DNA of 64,000 bases from Myxococcus hansupus (GTDB lineage: Bacteria; Myxococcota; Myxococcia; Myxococcales; Myxococcaceae). The notes under the pieces are model-generated. The model worked only from the letters and a program-made list of their open reading frames with translations, did no database searches and was not told the origin of the DNA. The translations under genes and the position numbers were made by a program. Positions 48,495 through 56,448 of the stretch are shown here, in pieces. Each line of letters starts with the position of its first letter. The stretch's first letter is position 1. Where the stretch lies: positions 2,128,501-2,192,500 of the forward strand of contig NZ_CP012109.1 of assembly GCF_000280925.3 (NCBI RefSeq), in the 5' to 3' direction.

Positions 48495-49565
48495 ATGACG
48501 ATTCACCGACTCGAGTCGCACGCCGACTTCGTGCGCGTCCACTTCCATCCCGGCTCGGGCCCGCGTCACGCGGACTTCCACTGGTTCTGGCTCCGCCACA
48601 ACTCGGAGCTGGACCGGCACCCGCTGACCCACGAGCGCATCGTCTGTTCCTCCGAGCTCCCCTTCGAGCTGCGCCCCAGGGACGTGCGTGTCACCTCGGA
48701 CGCGACGGCCTTGGAGGTCGACTGGGGAGACCGCGCGGACGGGCAGGTGAGCCGTTACGACAGCCAGTGGCTCCAGACGCATGCCTATGCGATGGGACGC
48801 AGCCCGGCTCCGGCGCCGCCTTCCGATGTCTCCGCGCTGGCCGTCGACCCGAAGCGCCTCGACGGGCCGCTGGGTCGCGCGGTGCTGCAAAGGCTCCAGG
48901 ACACGGGCGCCGCCGTGGTGCGTGGCTTTGGCAATGACACGGAGGCGCTCATCGAGGCCTTCGGCCGCGAAGGTCTCTCCGTCATCGAGACGCACTTCGG
49001 CCGTATCGAGGACTTGCGCACCGACAACACCACGAACCTCCACACGGACCAGTTGGGGTACACGGACAGCGCCGTGCAGCTCCACACGGACCAGCCCTTC
49101 CTGGAGCGGCCGCCGCGCTACCAGTTGCTGCACTGCCAACGGCCCGCGGAGGTGGGCGGCGAGAACAGCGTGGTGGATGGGCTCGCCGCCGCGCTGCATC
49201 TGGCGGACGTGGACTCGCACGCGTTCGACCTGCTGCGCACGGTGCCGGTGACGTTCCATCGCAAGCAGCGGGACTTCGAGAGGGTGCTCACCGCTCCACT
49301 GCTGGACTTCGCCGCGCCAGGGGGCTTTCGCATCCGCTACAGCTACTTCACGCTGGCACCGCACCGCGTGCCCTTCGCGGAGATGGAGGCGTGGTACCGC
49401 GCCTACAACCGCTTCGCGAAGCTGGTGCGCGACGAGCATCACCAGTACCGCTTCCGGCTCGGAGAGGGGGACCTCCTCGTCTACGACAACTGGCGGATGC
49501 TGCATGCGCGGACCGCATTCTCGGGGGCGCGGTGGTTGAGAGGGGTGTACTTCGACGCGGAGTAG
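48495..49565 (+). CDS. TauD/gamma-butyrobetaine hydroxylase-like Fe(II)/2-oxoglutarate dioxygenase
   Basis: A 356-residue enzyme, start ATG 48495 behind CCGGAG. An N-terminal DUF971/GBBH-N-like domain (about 10-95, HFHPGSG and HWFWLRHNSE) precedes the TauD-type double-stranded beta helix. The iron triad is H197 and D199 (LHTDQPFLE) and H337 (MLHARTAF). ERPPRYQLLHC matches the GBBH/trimethyllysine dioxygenase group. An extra HTD (NLHTDQLGY) lies 12 residues before the canonical one. The substrate is unknown. It opens a probable operon with a PLP enzyme and a DUF819 membrane protein, behind a Cys-rich leader peptide. Confidence 0.88.
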   Translation: MTIHRLESHADFVRVHFHPGSGPRHADFHWFWLRHNSELDRHPLTHERIVCSSELPFELRPRDVRVTSDATALEVDWGDRADGQVSRYDSQWLQTHAYAMGRSPAPAPPSDVSALAVDPKRLDGPLGRAVLQRLQDTGAAVVRGFGNDTEALIEAFGREGLSVIETHFGRIEDLRTDNTTNLHTDQLGYTDSAVQLHTDQPFLERPPRYQLLHCQRPAEVGGENSVVDGLAAALHLADVDSHAFDLLRTVPVTFHRKQRDFERVLTAPLLDFAAPGGFRIRYSYFTLAPHRVPFAEMEAWYRAYNRFAKLVRDEHHQYRFRLGEGDLLVYDNWRMLHARTAFSGARWLRGVYFDAE

Positions 49566-49610
49566 GCGACTCTCTCTTCCCGGGCCGCTCCAGGCCCCAT
49601 CACAGGAGCC

Positions 49611-50930
49611 ATGATGCCGAAGACGCCCCGTCTGACCTCTCAGGGAATGAGCCACCAGGACGTGCTCGCGAAGATGCGCGAGCTGCGCGCGGATGACGCG
49701 AACTGGAGGGAAGGGCGGACGTGGAGTCTTGTCTATAACGCGGGCGAGGACATCCGCCGGTTGCTCGCGGAGGCCTATACGGAGTTCATGTCGGAGAACG
49801 GCCTGAGCCCGCTGGCCTTCCCCAGCCTGCGCACCTTCGAGTCCGAGGTGCTCGCCATCGCCGCGGAGCTGTTCCAGGGCGAGACGGCCGCGGGCACGAT
49901 GACGTCGGGTGGCACCGAGTCCATCCTCATGGCCGTGAAGACGGCCCGTGACTTCGCGCGCGCGGAGAAGGGCATCACCGCGCCGGAGATGGTGCTCCCG
50001 GCCTCTGTCCACCCGGCCTTCCAGAAGGCCGCGCACTACTTCGACGTGAAGCCCATCAATGTCCCGCTCGCGGCGGACTTCCGCGCGGACGTGGCCGCCA
50101 TGCGCGCGGCGGTGGGCCCGAACACCGTGCTCGTGGTGGGTTCGGCGCCCGCGTATCCGCACGGCGTGGTGGACCCCATCACCGAGCTGGCCGCCATGGC
50201 ACAGGAGAAGGGAGTCCTCTTCCACGTGGACGCCTGTCTCGGCGGCTTCCTGTTGCCCTTTGCCCGCAAGCTCGGCCACGACGTGCCCCCGTTCGACTTC
50301 GCCGTGCCGGGCGTCACCAGCATGTCCGCGGACCTTCACAAGTATGGCTATGCGGCCAAGGGCGCGTCGTTGGTGCTCTACCGGTCGGCGGAGCTGCGCC
50401 GGTATCAGTTCTTCACCTATGCGGACTGGTGCGGCGGCATCTATGCGTCGCCGTCCATGGCGGGCACGCGGCCGGGTGGGGCCATCGCCGCCGCGTGGGC
50501 CATCCTCAAGTACCTGGGCGAGGAGGGCTACCTGAAGCTCGCGGGCACGGTGCTGGACACCGCGCGCACGCTGCGCGAGGGCATCGCCGCCGTTCCGGGC
50601 CTGAAGCTGCTGGGCGAGCCGAAGCTCAGCGTCTTCGCCTTCTCCTCCGACACGTTGGACATCTACGCGTTGGGCGACGCGATGGAAGCCCGGGGCTGGA
50701 AGCTGGACCGGCAGATGGGGCCCCCGGCGTTGCACCTGATGGTGACGCCCGCGCACGCGAAGGTGGCCGAGCCCTTCCTGGCGGACCTGCGGGAGTGCGC
50801 GGCCAGTCTGGCCAGCGGCGCCCCCGCGCCCGAGGGCAGCGCGGCCATGTACGGCATGCTGGGCGCCATGCCGGACCGCCGTGAAGCGGCTGACTTCATC
50901 CGCCAGTTCATGGACGCCATCTACGAATGA
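49611..50930 (+). CDS. PLP-dependent lyase/decarboxylase, sphingosine-1-phosphate lyase-like
   Basis: A 439-residue fold-type I PLP enzyme. The signature SADLHKYGYAAKGASLVLYR places the PLP lysine at K244. The cofactor region also shows TSGGTESILMAVK, and FHVDACLGGFLLPF holds the Asp that contacts the pyridine ring. These match S1P lyase and related decarboxylases rather than classical glutamate decarboxylases. Starts are ATG 49611, 49614 or the later 49647. It follows the dioxygenase by 45 bases, and its TGA overlaps the ATG of the DUF819 gene (ATGA), indicating coupling. Hydroxylation followed by C-C cleavage is a possible joint pathway. Confidence 0.88.
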   Translation: MMPKTPRLTSQGMSHQDVLAKMRELRADDANWREGRTWSLVYNAGEDIRRLLAEAYTEFMSENGLSPLAFPSLRTFESEVLAIAAELFQGETAAGTMTSGGTESILMAVKTARDFARAEKGITAPEMVLPASVHPAFQKAAHYFDVKPINVPLAADFRADVAAMRAAVGPNTVLVVGSAPAYPHGVVDPITELAAMAQEKGVLFHVDACLGGFLLPFARKLGHDVPPFDFAVPGVTSMSADLHKYGYAAKGASLVLYRSAELRRYQFFTYADWCGGIYASPSMAGTRPGGAIAAAWAILKYLGEEGYLKLAGTVLDTARTLREGIAAVPGLKLLGEPKLSVFAFSSDTLDIYALGDAMEARGWKLDRQMGPPALHLMVTPAHAKVAEPFLADLRECAASLASGAPAPEGSAAMYGMLGAMPDRREAADFIRQFMDAIYE

Positions 50931-52057
50931 TGACGCTCATCCAGGTCCTGGTCCTGGTGGGCATCCCGGGCCTCACCCTGCTGGCGGCGCGGTACGTGAA
51001 GCCCGTGGCCTGGGTGGGGCCGGTGGTGGTGTGCTACGCGGCGGGCATCGTGCTGGCGAACCTGCCCGGCGTGCCCTTTGTCCCGGGGGTGAGCCTCTCG
51101 GTGAGCGAGGCCGCCGTGCCGCTGGCCATTCCGCTGCTGCTCTTCACCACGGACGTGCCCCGGTGGATGCGGCTGGCGCGCTCCACGCTGCTGTCCTTCG
51201 TGCTGGCCTGCGTCTCCGCCATGGTGAGCGCGGTGGTGGTGGGCTACGCCGTCGCGGAGCACTCGGACGAGTGGTGGAAGATGGCGGGCATGTTGACGGG
51301 CGTCTTCACGGGCGGCACCGCCAACATGAACGCGGTGGGCCTGGCGCTGGGCGTGCGCGAGGAGACCTTCGTGCTCCTCAACACGGCGGACATCGTCGTG
51401 GGCGCGGTGTACCTGCTCTTCCTGGTGACGGTGGCGCAGCGGCTGGCGCTCCTCTTCCTGCCGCGCTTCCAGAACACGGCGGGCTGGGATGAGCACGGCA
51501 CGCCGGGGGAGGGCACCACGCTCCGGCCCACCTGGGCCCAGGTGCGAGGCGGCGCCCTGGCCTTGCTGTTGGCCGTGTCCATCGCGGGCCTGTCCGCGGG
51601 CGCCTCGGTAGGGCTTCTGGGTCGGCTGGATGTGACGCTGGTACTGCTGCTCATCACCACATTGGCGCTGGCGGCCTCGTTCCAGCCGGCGGTCCGCGGG
51701 TTGCCGGGCAGCTACGCGCTGGGGGACTATGCGCTGCTCGTCTTCTGCGTGGCGGTGGGCACCCTGGCGGATGCGAGCCGGTTGCAGGCGGCGGGGGTGT
51801 TCGTCTTCGCCTTCTGCGCTGCGGTGATGGTGCTGGCCGTGGTGCTCCACTTCGGGCTGGGGGCGCTGTTTCGCATCGACGCGGACACGGTGCTCATCAC
51901 GTCCACGGCGACCATCTTCGGGCCCGCCTTCATCGGTCCAGTGGCCCGTGCATTGCGCAACCGGGAGCTGATGGTGTCTGGTGTCACCACCGGCATCATG
52001 GGGTTCGCGCTGGGAACCTACCTCGGCCTGGCCGTGGCCTGGTTCCTACGTCCCTGA
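50927..52057 (+). CDS. DUF819 family integral membrane protein
   Basis: A 376-residue protein with about ten hydrophobic segments and the family block GTANMNAVGLALG, as well as FGPAFIGPVARAL near the C-terminus. DUF819 proteins (YjcL-like) resemble transporters of unknown substrate. It overlaps the PLP-lyase gene by four bases, so it may move the substrate or product of that pathway. It is followed 18 bases later by a beta-barrel gene in the same direction. Confidence 0.88.
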   Translation: MMTLIQVLVLVGIPGLTLLAARYVKPVAWVGPVVVCYAAGIVLANLPGVPFVPGVSLSVSEAAVPLAIPLLLFTTDVPRWMRLARSTLLSFVLACVSAMVSAVVVGYAVAEHSDEWWKMAGMLTGVFTGGTANMNAVGLALGVREETFVLLNTADIVVGAVYLLFLVTVAQRLALLFLPRFQNTAGWDEHGTPGEGTTLRPTWAQVRGGALALLLAVSIAGLSAGASVGLLGRLDVTLVLLLITTLALAASFQPAVRGLPGSYALGDYALLVFCVAVGTLADASRLQAAGVFVFAFCAAVMVLAVVLHFGLGALFRIDADTVLITSTATIFGPAFIGPVARALRNRELMVSGVTTGIMGFALGTYLGLAVAWFLRP

Positions 52058-52075
52058 GACGCCCCGGAGACAGGC

Positions 52076-53401
52076 ATGTACGCGATTCGGACAACGTGGG
52101 CCGTGGTGCTGGCAGTGCTGTTGGGTGGAGTGACCGCGCGGGCGCAAGAGGGGCTTCCTCCTCCCACGCCCGGGCCCCCGGTGCAGCCGCCGGCCAAGAC
52201 GGGCTGGCGCATCCAGGGGCTCCCGCTGCTCAACTTCAACAGCGACGAGGGCCTGGGGTATGGCGCGCGGTTGATGCTGGTGGACGCGGGGGATGGAACG
52301 CAGGCGCCCTACCGTCACGCCATCATCGCGCAGTTCTTCCAGACGACGCGCGGCAACGCGGTGCACCGGTTCATGTTCGATGCGCCCACGTTCCTCGACT
52401 CGCAATGGCGGCTCGGTCTGGACGTGAGCCTGCTCAACGACCGCTTCTCCCCGTACTACGGCGTGGGCGGCGGGGCGGAGTTCAACCAGGACTTCTCGGC
52501 GTGTGACGACCGGAGCGCCCTGGAAAACGCCCCGGACGTCTGCCCCGGCAACCCGTCCTTCCGCGGCTTGCGCTACTACAACTTCGAGCAGCGCACGTTG
52601 CCCAGCGTGGTGCTGAACGCGCGCCGGCCGGTGAAGGGGCCCTTGCAGGTGGCCATGGGGTACCGCTTCCGCGCGACGCGGGTGGGCACCCGCTACGCCC
52701 CGGACGACCTGGGCCAGTCACGGGCCTCGCGGCTGGAGGAGGACGTCCAGGCGGGGCGGCTCAATGACGGCGGTCCCGTGACGGGGACGTTCCGCACGGC
52801 GGAGCTGACGGCCGGGCTGTTGTTGGACATGCGGGACAACGAGCCCGCGCCCATTCGCGGCATGTTTCATGAGCTGGCGGTGCGCGGCGCGGCGGGCGCG
52901 ACGGGCAGCTCGTTCAACTACTGGGGCGCGACGGCGAACTTCCGCTTCTATCACCCGCTGGGGAGCGAGCGGCTGGTGGCCGCGTTGCGCATCATGGGCG
53001 ACGCGATGGGCGGCGATGTGCCGTTCTTCCTGCTCAGCTCGTTCGGCGGCGTGGAGTGGCGTGACGGGTGGGGCGGCGTCGGTGGCGTCTTCACCGCGCG
53101 GGGCATCCTGAAGCACCGGCTCCAGGGCGAGGTGAAGGCCCTGGTCAACGGCGAGGTGCGCTGGCAGTTCCTCTCCGTGATGCCGTGGAAGCAGCGCCTG
53201 GACTTCACGGCGGTGGCCTTCCTGGACGCGGGGCGGGCGTGGTCGGACCTGTCCTTCCAGGACAGCGGCATGGGCCGTTATGCCGGCGGCGGCGGACTGC
53301 GGGTCGCCTGGGAGAAGAACTTCATCGTCCGCATGGACTACGGCGTCAGCCCCCAGGACGGGACGACGGGCTTCTACCTGGACTTCAACCATCTGTTCTG
53401 A
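52076..53401 (+). CDS. Omp85/surface-antigen-type outer-membrane beta-barrel
   Basis: A 441-residue protein with a cleavable signal peptide (VVLAVLLGGVTARA, about residues 10-23) and a short Pro-rich linker. A barrel of alternating aromatic strands follows, such as FNSDEGLGYGARLML, and it ends FYLDFNHLF with the C-terminal Phe needed for Bam-mediated insertion. FLDAGRAWSDLSFQDSGMGR matches the surface-antigen (D15) barrel end. POTRA domains are absent, so it is a stand-alone barrel. It may be the last gene of the dioxygenase operon. No specific function is known. Confidence 0.83.
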   Translation: MYAIRTTWAVVLAVLLGGVTARAQEGLPPPTPGPPVQPPAKTGWRIQGLPLLNFNSDEGLGYGARLMLVDAGDGTQAPYRHAIIAQFFQTTRGNAVHRFMFDAPTFLDSQWRLGLDVSLLNDRFSPYYGVGGGAEFNQDFSACDDRSALENAPDVCPGNPSFRGLRYYNFEQRTLPSVVLNARRPVKGPLQVAMGYRFRATRVGTRYAPDDLGQSRASRLEEDVQAGRLNDGGPVTGTFRTAELTAGLLLDMRDNEPAPIRGMFHELAVRGAAGATGSSFNYWGATANFRFYHPLGSERLVAALRIMGDAMGGDVPFFLLSSFGGVEWRDGWGGVGGVFTARGILKHRLQGEVKALVNGEVRWQFLSVMPWKQRLDFTAVAFLDAGRAWSDLSFQDSGMGRYAGGGGLRVAWEKNFIVRMDYGVSPQDGTTGFYLDFNHLF

Positions 53402-53425
53402 GCCGGGGCGCCGGGCTCGGCGGGG

Positions 53426-53770
53426 CTAGGCCGCTTCGTCGAGCACTTCCAGCGCGTCACGCACGCCGGGCAACGCGGTGAGCAGCTCGAACTCATCGGA
53501 CTGGAGCAGGGACATGCGGCGGCCGGAGAGCCGCTCCATGAGCAGCTCGATGCGGCACTCGCCCTTCCCACTCGCCCGCCGGAAGATGCGCGCGCGATAG
53601 CCCTCGGCGTGGCACGCCAGGATGTCCTTCTGCAGGCTGCGCAGGCGGCGGACCACCTTCAACGCCGCTCGACCCTCGGGGGTGTCGAACGTGTGGAAGT
53701 GCCGGTTCCGGGACAGTGGCTGGCTGGGGTCATGGAGCCTCTCCACGAGGCGCCGAACGAATGGGTCCAT
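53426..53770 (-). CDS. Hypothetical protein
   Basis: The start is ATG 53770 (MDPFVRRLVERLHDPS), 114 residues. It is soluble and basic, with a helical N-terminal half (EGRAALKVVRRLRSLQKDIL) and a beta-like end (FELLTALPGVRDALEVLDE). No recognised motif. There is no evident ribosome site on this strand, and the GAAGGAGGAT upstream faces the other way. It lies between the convergent barrel gene and the divergent TPR lipoprotein. Probably a lineage-conserved small protein. Confidence 0.6.
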   Translation of the reverse strand: MDPFVRRLVERLHDPSQPLSRNRHFHTFDTPEGRAALKVVRRLRSLQKDILACHAEGYRARIFRRASGKGECRIELLMERLSGRRMSLLQSDEFELLTALPGVRDALEVLDEAA

Positions 53771-53810
53771 CGACGAAGGAGGATAACATCCGGTACCCTG
53801 CCGCTCAGCG

Positions 53811-55136
53811 ATGCATCGTCTTTTTCGAATCAGACCGTGGACCCTGGCGCTCCTCCCTCTGCTTGCTTGCAAGGAGCCGGAAGTAGCTGCCGCGGAGAAT
53901 CAAGCCAAACGGGCCCAGGCCGCGTTGACAGAGGCCCGTGGCCATCTGTCCAGCGGCCAGGCCAGTGCCGCGCTTGGCGCACTGCGCAGAGCCGCCACCG
54001 CCGCTCCCGACAATCCAGAGCCGCACCTGCTCATGGCGCAGGCGCACCGCATGGCGGGAAACCAGGGGGCGGCCATCCTCGCGCTGAAGCAGGCCGCGTC
54101 GATGGCGTCGTCGACAGACCCGACGATTCAGCGCCAGTTGGCCGACATCTACCTTCAGCAGGGCCTCACCAAGGACGCGCTCGCGGCGCTCATCACCATG
54201 CGAGACGCGGGCAACCTGCCGGACGCGGACGTCCTCCGGCTGGCCCGGCTCCAGGCGCGCGAGGGGCAGATTGATGCCGCCTTCAAGACGCTGGAGAGCA
54301 TCCTTCGGGAGAACCCCGACGACGCCGAGGCCAAGTCCGTGGAGGCCGAGGTGCTCTGGCTCAAGGGCGACGAGCTGCTCGCCGCCAACCTCATGGACCG
54401 GCTCCTCACGCAGGACCCGTCGCTGGCGTCCGCGCGGCTGCTGCGGGCTCGGTACTTCCTGGTCAGCGGCTTTCCGGACCTGGCCGAGGCCGACCTGAAC
54501 GCCGTGAAGGGCGAAGAAGGGGAGCGCTCCGACGCCGTGACGCTGCGGGCGCGGGTGCTCCTGGCGCTGAGCCGCCCCCAGGACGCGGAGGAGGCCCTCC
54601 GCAAGCTGGTGGACGCCCAGCCGCAGAACGCCGACGCGTTGGCCTGGCTGGCGGAGACGGTGCTGCTTCAGGGCCGGCGGACGGACGCGCAAGCGCTGGT
54701 GGATCAGGCGCTCCAGCTCAACCCCCGGCTCGCCCGCGCGCTGTACGTGCGGGGCCGCTCCCTGGAAGAGCAGGGTGACCGCCGCGGCGCCGAGGAGGCC
54801 TACCGGTTCGCGCTGTCCGCCGAGCCCCGCTTCGCTCCGGTGCACTCGCGGATGTGGCGCATCCACCTGAAGGCGGACCGCGCCACGGATGCCCAGGAGT
54901 CACTGGAGCGGCTGCTCGGCCTGAGCGAGGCCACCCTGGAAGAGAAGGCCCAGCTCGCGGCGCTCTACGCGCGGATGCAGACGAAGGTGACGCAGGGCCT
55001 CAAGCTCATCGAAGAGGCCCTGAAGCGGGAGCCGGAGAACGCGGACTACCTCCGCACCCAGAAGACGCTCACCGGACTGTTGCCCAAGCCCAAGAAGAAG
55101 CCCTCGGGCCCGGTCATCATCCGCGGCCGCCGTTGA
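53811..55136 (+). CDS. TPR-repeat lipoprotein
   Basis: 441 residues. The N-terminus MHRLFRIRPWTLALLPLLAC is a lipoprotein signal with Cys at residue 20. Then come tandem TPR-like helix pairs from about 35 to 420, for example ASAALGALRRAATAAPDNPE and ADALAWLAETVLLQGRRTDA. A basic C-terminus (KPKKKPSGPVIIRGRR) ends the protein. TPR lipoproteins act as scaffolds for envelope complexes; no partner is evident. Its last 20 bases overlap the convergent M16 peptidase gene. Confidence 0.85.
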   Translation: MHRLFRIRPWTLALLPLLACKEPEVAAAENQAKRAQAALTEARGHLSSGQASAALGALRRAATAAPDNPEPHLLMAQAHRMAGNQGAAILALKQAASMASSTDPTIQRQLADIYLQQGLTKDALAALITMRDAGNLPDADVLRLARLQAREGQIDAAFKTLESILRENPDDAEAKSVEAEVLWLKGDELLAANLMDRLLTQDPSLASARLLRARYFLVSGFPDLAEADLNAVKGEEGERSDAVTLRARVLLALSRPQDAEEALRKLVDAQPQNADALAWLAETVLLQGRRTDAQALVDQALQLNPRLARALYVRGRSLEEQGDRRGAEEAYRFALSAEPRFAPVHSRMWRIHLKADRATDAQESLERLLGLSEATLEEKAQLAALYARMQTKVTQGLKLIEEALKREPENADYLRTQKTLTGLLPKPKKKPSGPVIIRGRR

Positions 55137-56448
55137 CGGCCGCCGGCGCGGGAGCCTCGGGCGCGGGAAGGCCCGGGGCTTCCGCCACCACGCGCTCCAG
55201 CGCCTTGAGGCCCTTGCGCTGGCCCACCGCCACCACCGTGAGGTTCTCCCGGTTGAGGTAGCGCCGGGCCACCTCGCGCACGCGGGCGGCGGACTGGGAG
55301 TCCACCAGGTCGGCGCGGTGGTTGAAGGACTCGGGCGTGCGGAACAGCTCCGTGCCGCCGAACCACCCGGCCAGCTCGCCCGGCGAGTCCTGGGAGAACT
55401 CCAACAGCATGCGGTGCCGGCGCTTGGCGCGGGCCAGCTCCTCGTCGCCCACCAGGTCGTCGCAGAGCGTGGCAATCACGCGGAGGCACTCGGTGACGAC
55501 CGTCGCCGCCTTCTCCGGGGCGCTGGCCGCCTCAATCTCGAGCAGGCCCGCGTCGTGGTACGCGTCCAGCGACGCACTGACGGAGTAGGCCAGGCCGCGC
55601 TTCTCCACGATTTCGAAGGGCAGCCGCGAGGACAGGCCGTCATCCAGCACGCGCCGGATGATTTGCAGCGCGGGGTAGTCCTCGTGCTGCTCGGGGACGC
55701 CGCGGAAGTTGAGGCGGAACTCCGTCTGGGATTCGTCGTGGTTGACGAAGTGGAGACGGGGGCCGGGCGGGGTGAGGGGCGGCGGCGCCTCGATGCTGGC
55801 CGGGCCCTTCGGGAGCCGGGCGAAGGCGCGCTCGGACATCTCCAGGACCTCGGAGTGCTTCACCCGGCCCGCGGCGGTGACGACGATGTTGCCGGCGACG
55901 TAGTGCTGGACGAAGTGCTTCAGAATCTGGTCGTGGGTGAGGTTCGTCACCGACTCCCGCGTCCCGGCGATTTTCAAGGCCAGCGGGTGGCCGGGGAAGA
56001 GGATGTGCTTGGACAGGTTGTCCAGGTCGATGTCCCGGCCCTTCTCATCCACCTCGTCGAGCATCTCCTCGAGGATGATCTGCCGCTCCACCTCCATGTC
56101 GGTGAGGCGGGGGCGGGTGAGCATGTCGCCGATGATGTCCAGGCCCACGCGCAGGTGCGCGGGGTGGATGGGCGTGTAGTAGTACCCGTGGTCCCGGGTG
56201 GTGACGCCGTTCAGGTTGCCGCCGACTTCCTCGACGGCGGCGTTCATCTTCACCGTGTCCGGCCAGCCTTCGCTGCCGCGGAAGAAGAGGTGCTCCAGGT
56301 AGTGGCTGACGCCGTTGCTGACCAGCGTCTCGTGGCGGCTGCCCGTCCGGACGTAGACAGCCAGCAGGGCCGTGTGGAGGTGGGGCGTCTCGACGGTCAC
56401 GACGCGCAGCCCCGAGGGCAGCACGTCCCGGTACGTAGTGAAGCTCAT
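55117..56448 (-). CDS. M16 family zinc metallopeptidase
   Basis: 443 residues, close to the size of one-half M16B peptidases such as PqqL-like or processing-peptidase beta subunits. The inverted zinc motif HYLEH lies at residues 49-53, within VSNGVSHYLEHLFFRGSEGW, and a downstream Glu-rich helix (RQIILEEMLDEVDE) supplies the third ligand. The second half has GGLSSRLPFEIVEKRGLAYS-type features (DDGLSSRLPFEIVEKRGLAY). No signal peptide, so it is cytosolic. Its ATG overlaps the stop of the upstream histidine kinase gene by four bases. Confidence 0.93.
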   Translation of the reverse strand: MSFTTYRDVLPSGLRVVTVETPHLHTALLAVYVRTGSRHETLVSNGVSHYLEHLFFRGSEGWPDTVKMNAAVEEVGGNLNGVTTRDHGYYYTPIHPAHLRVGLDIIGDMLTRPRLTDMEVERQIILEEMLDEVDEKGRDIDLDNLSKHILFPGHPLALKIAGTRESVTNLTHDQILKHFVQHYVAGNIVVTAAGRVKHSEVLEMSERAFARLPKGPASIEAPPPLTPPGPRLHFVNHDESQTEFRLNFRGVPEQHEDYPALQIIRRVLDDGLSSRLPFEIVEKRGLAYSVSASLDAYHDAGLLEIEAASAPEKAATVVTECLRVIATLCDDLVGDEELARAKRRHRMLLEFSQDSPGELAGWFGGTELFRTPESFNHRADLVDSQSAARVREVARRYLNRENLTVVAVGQRKGLKALERVVAEAPGLPAPEAPAPAAVNGGRG

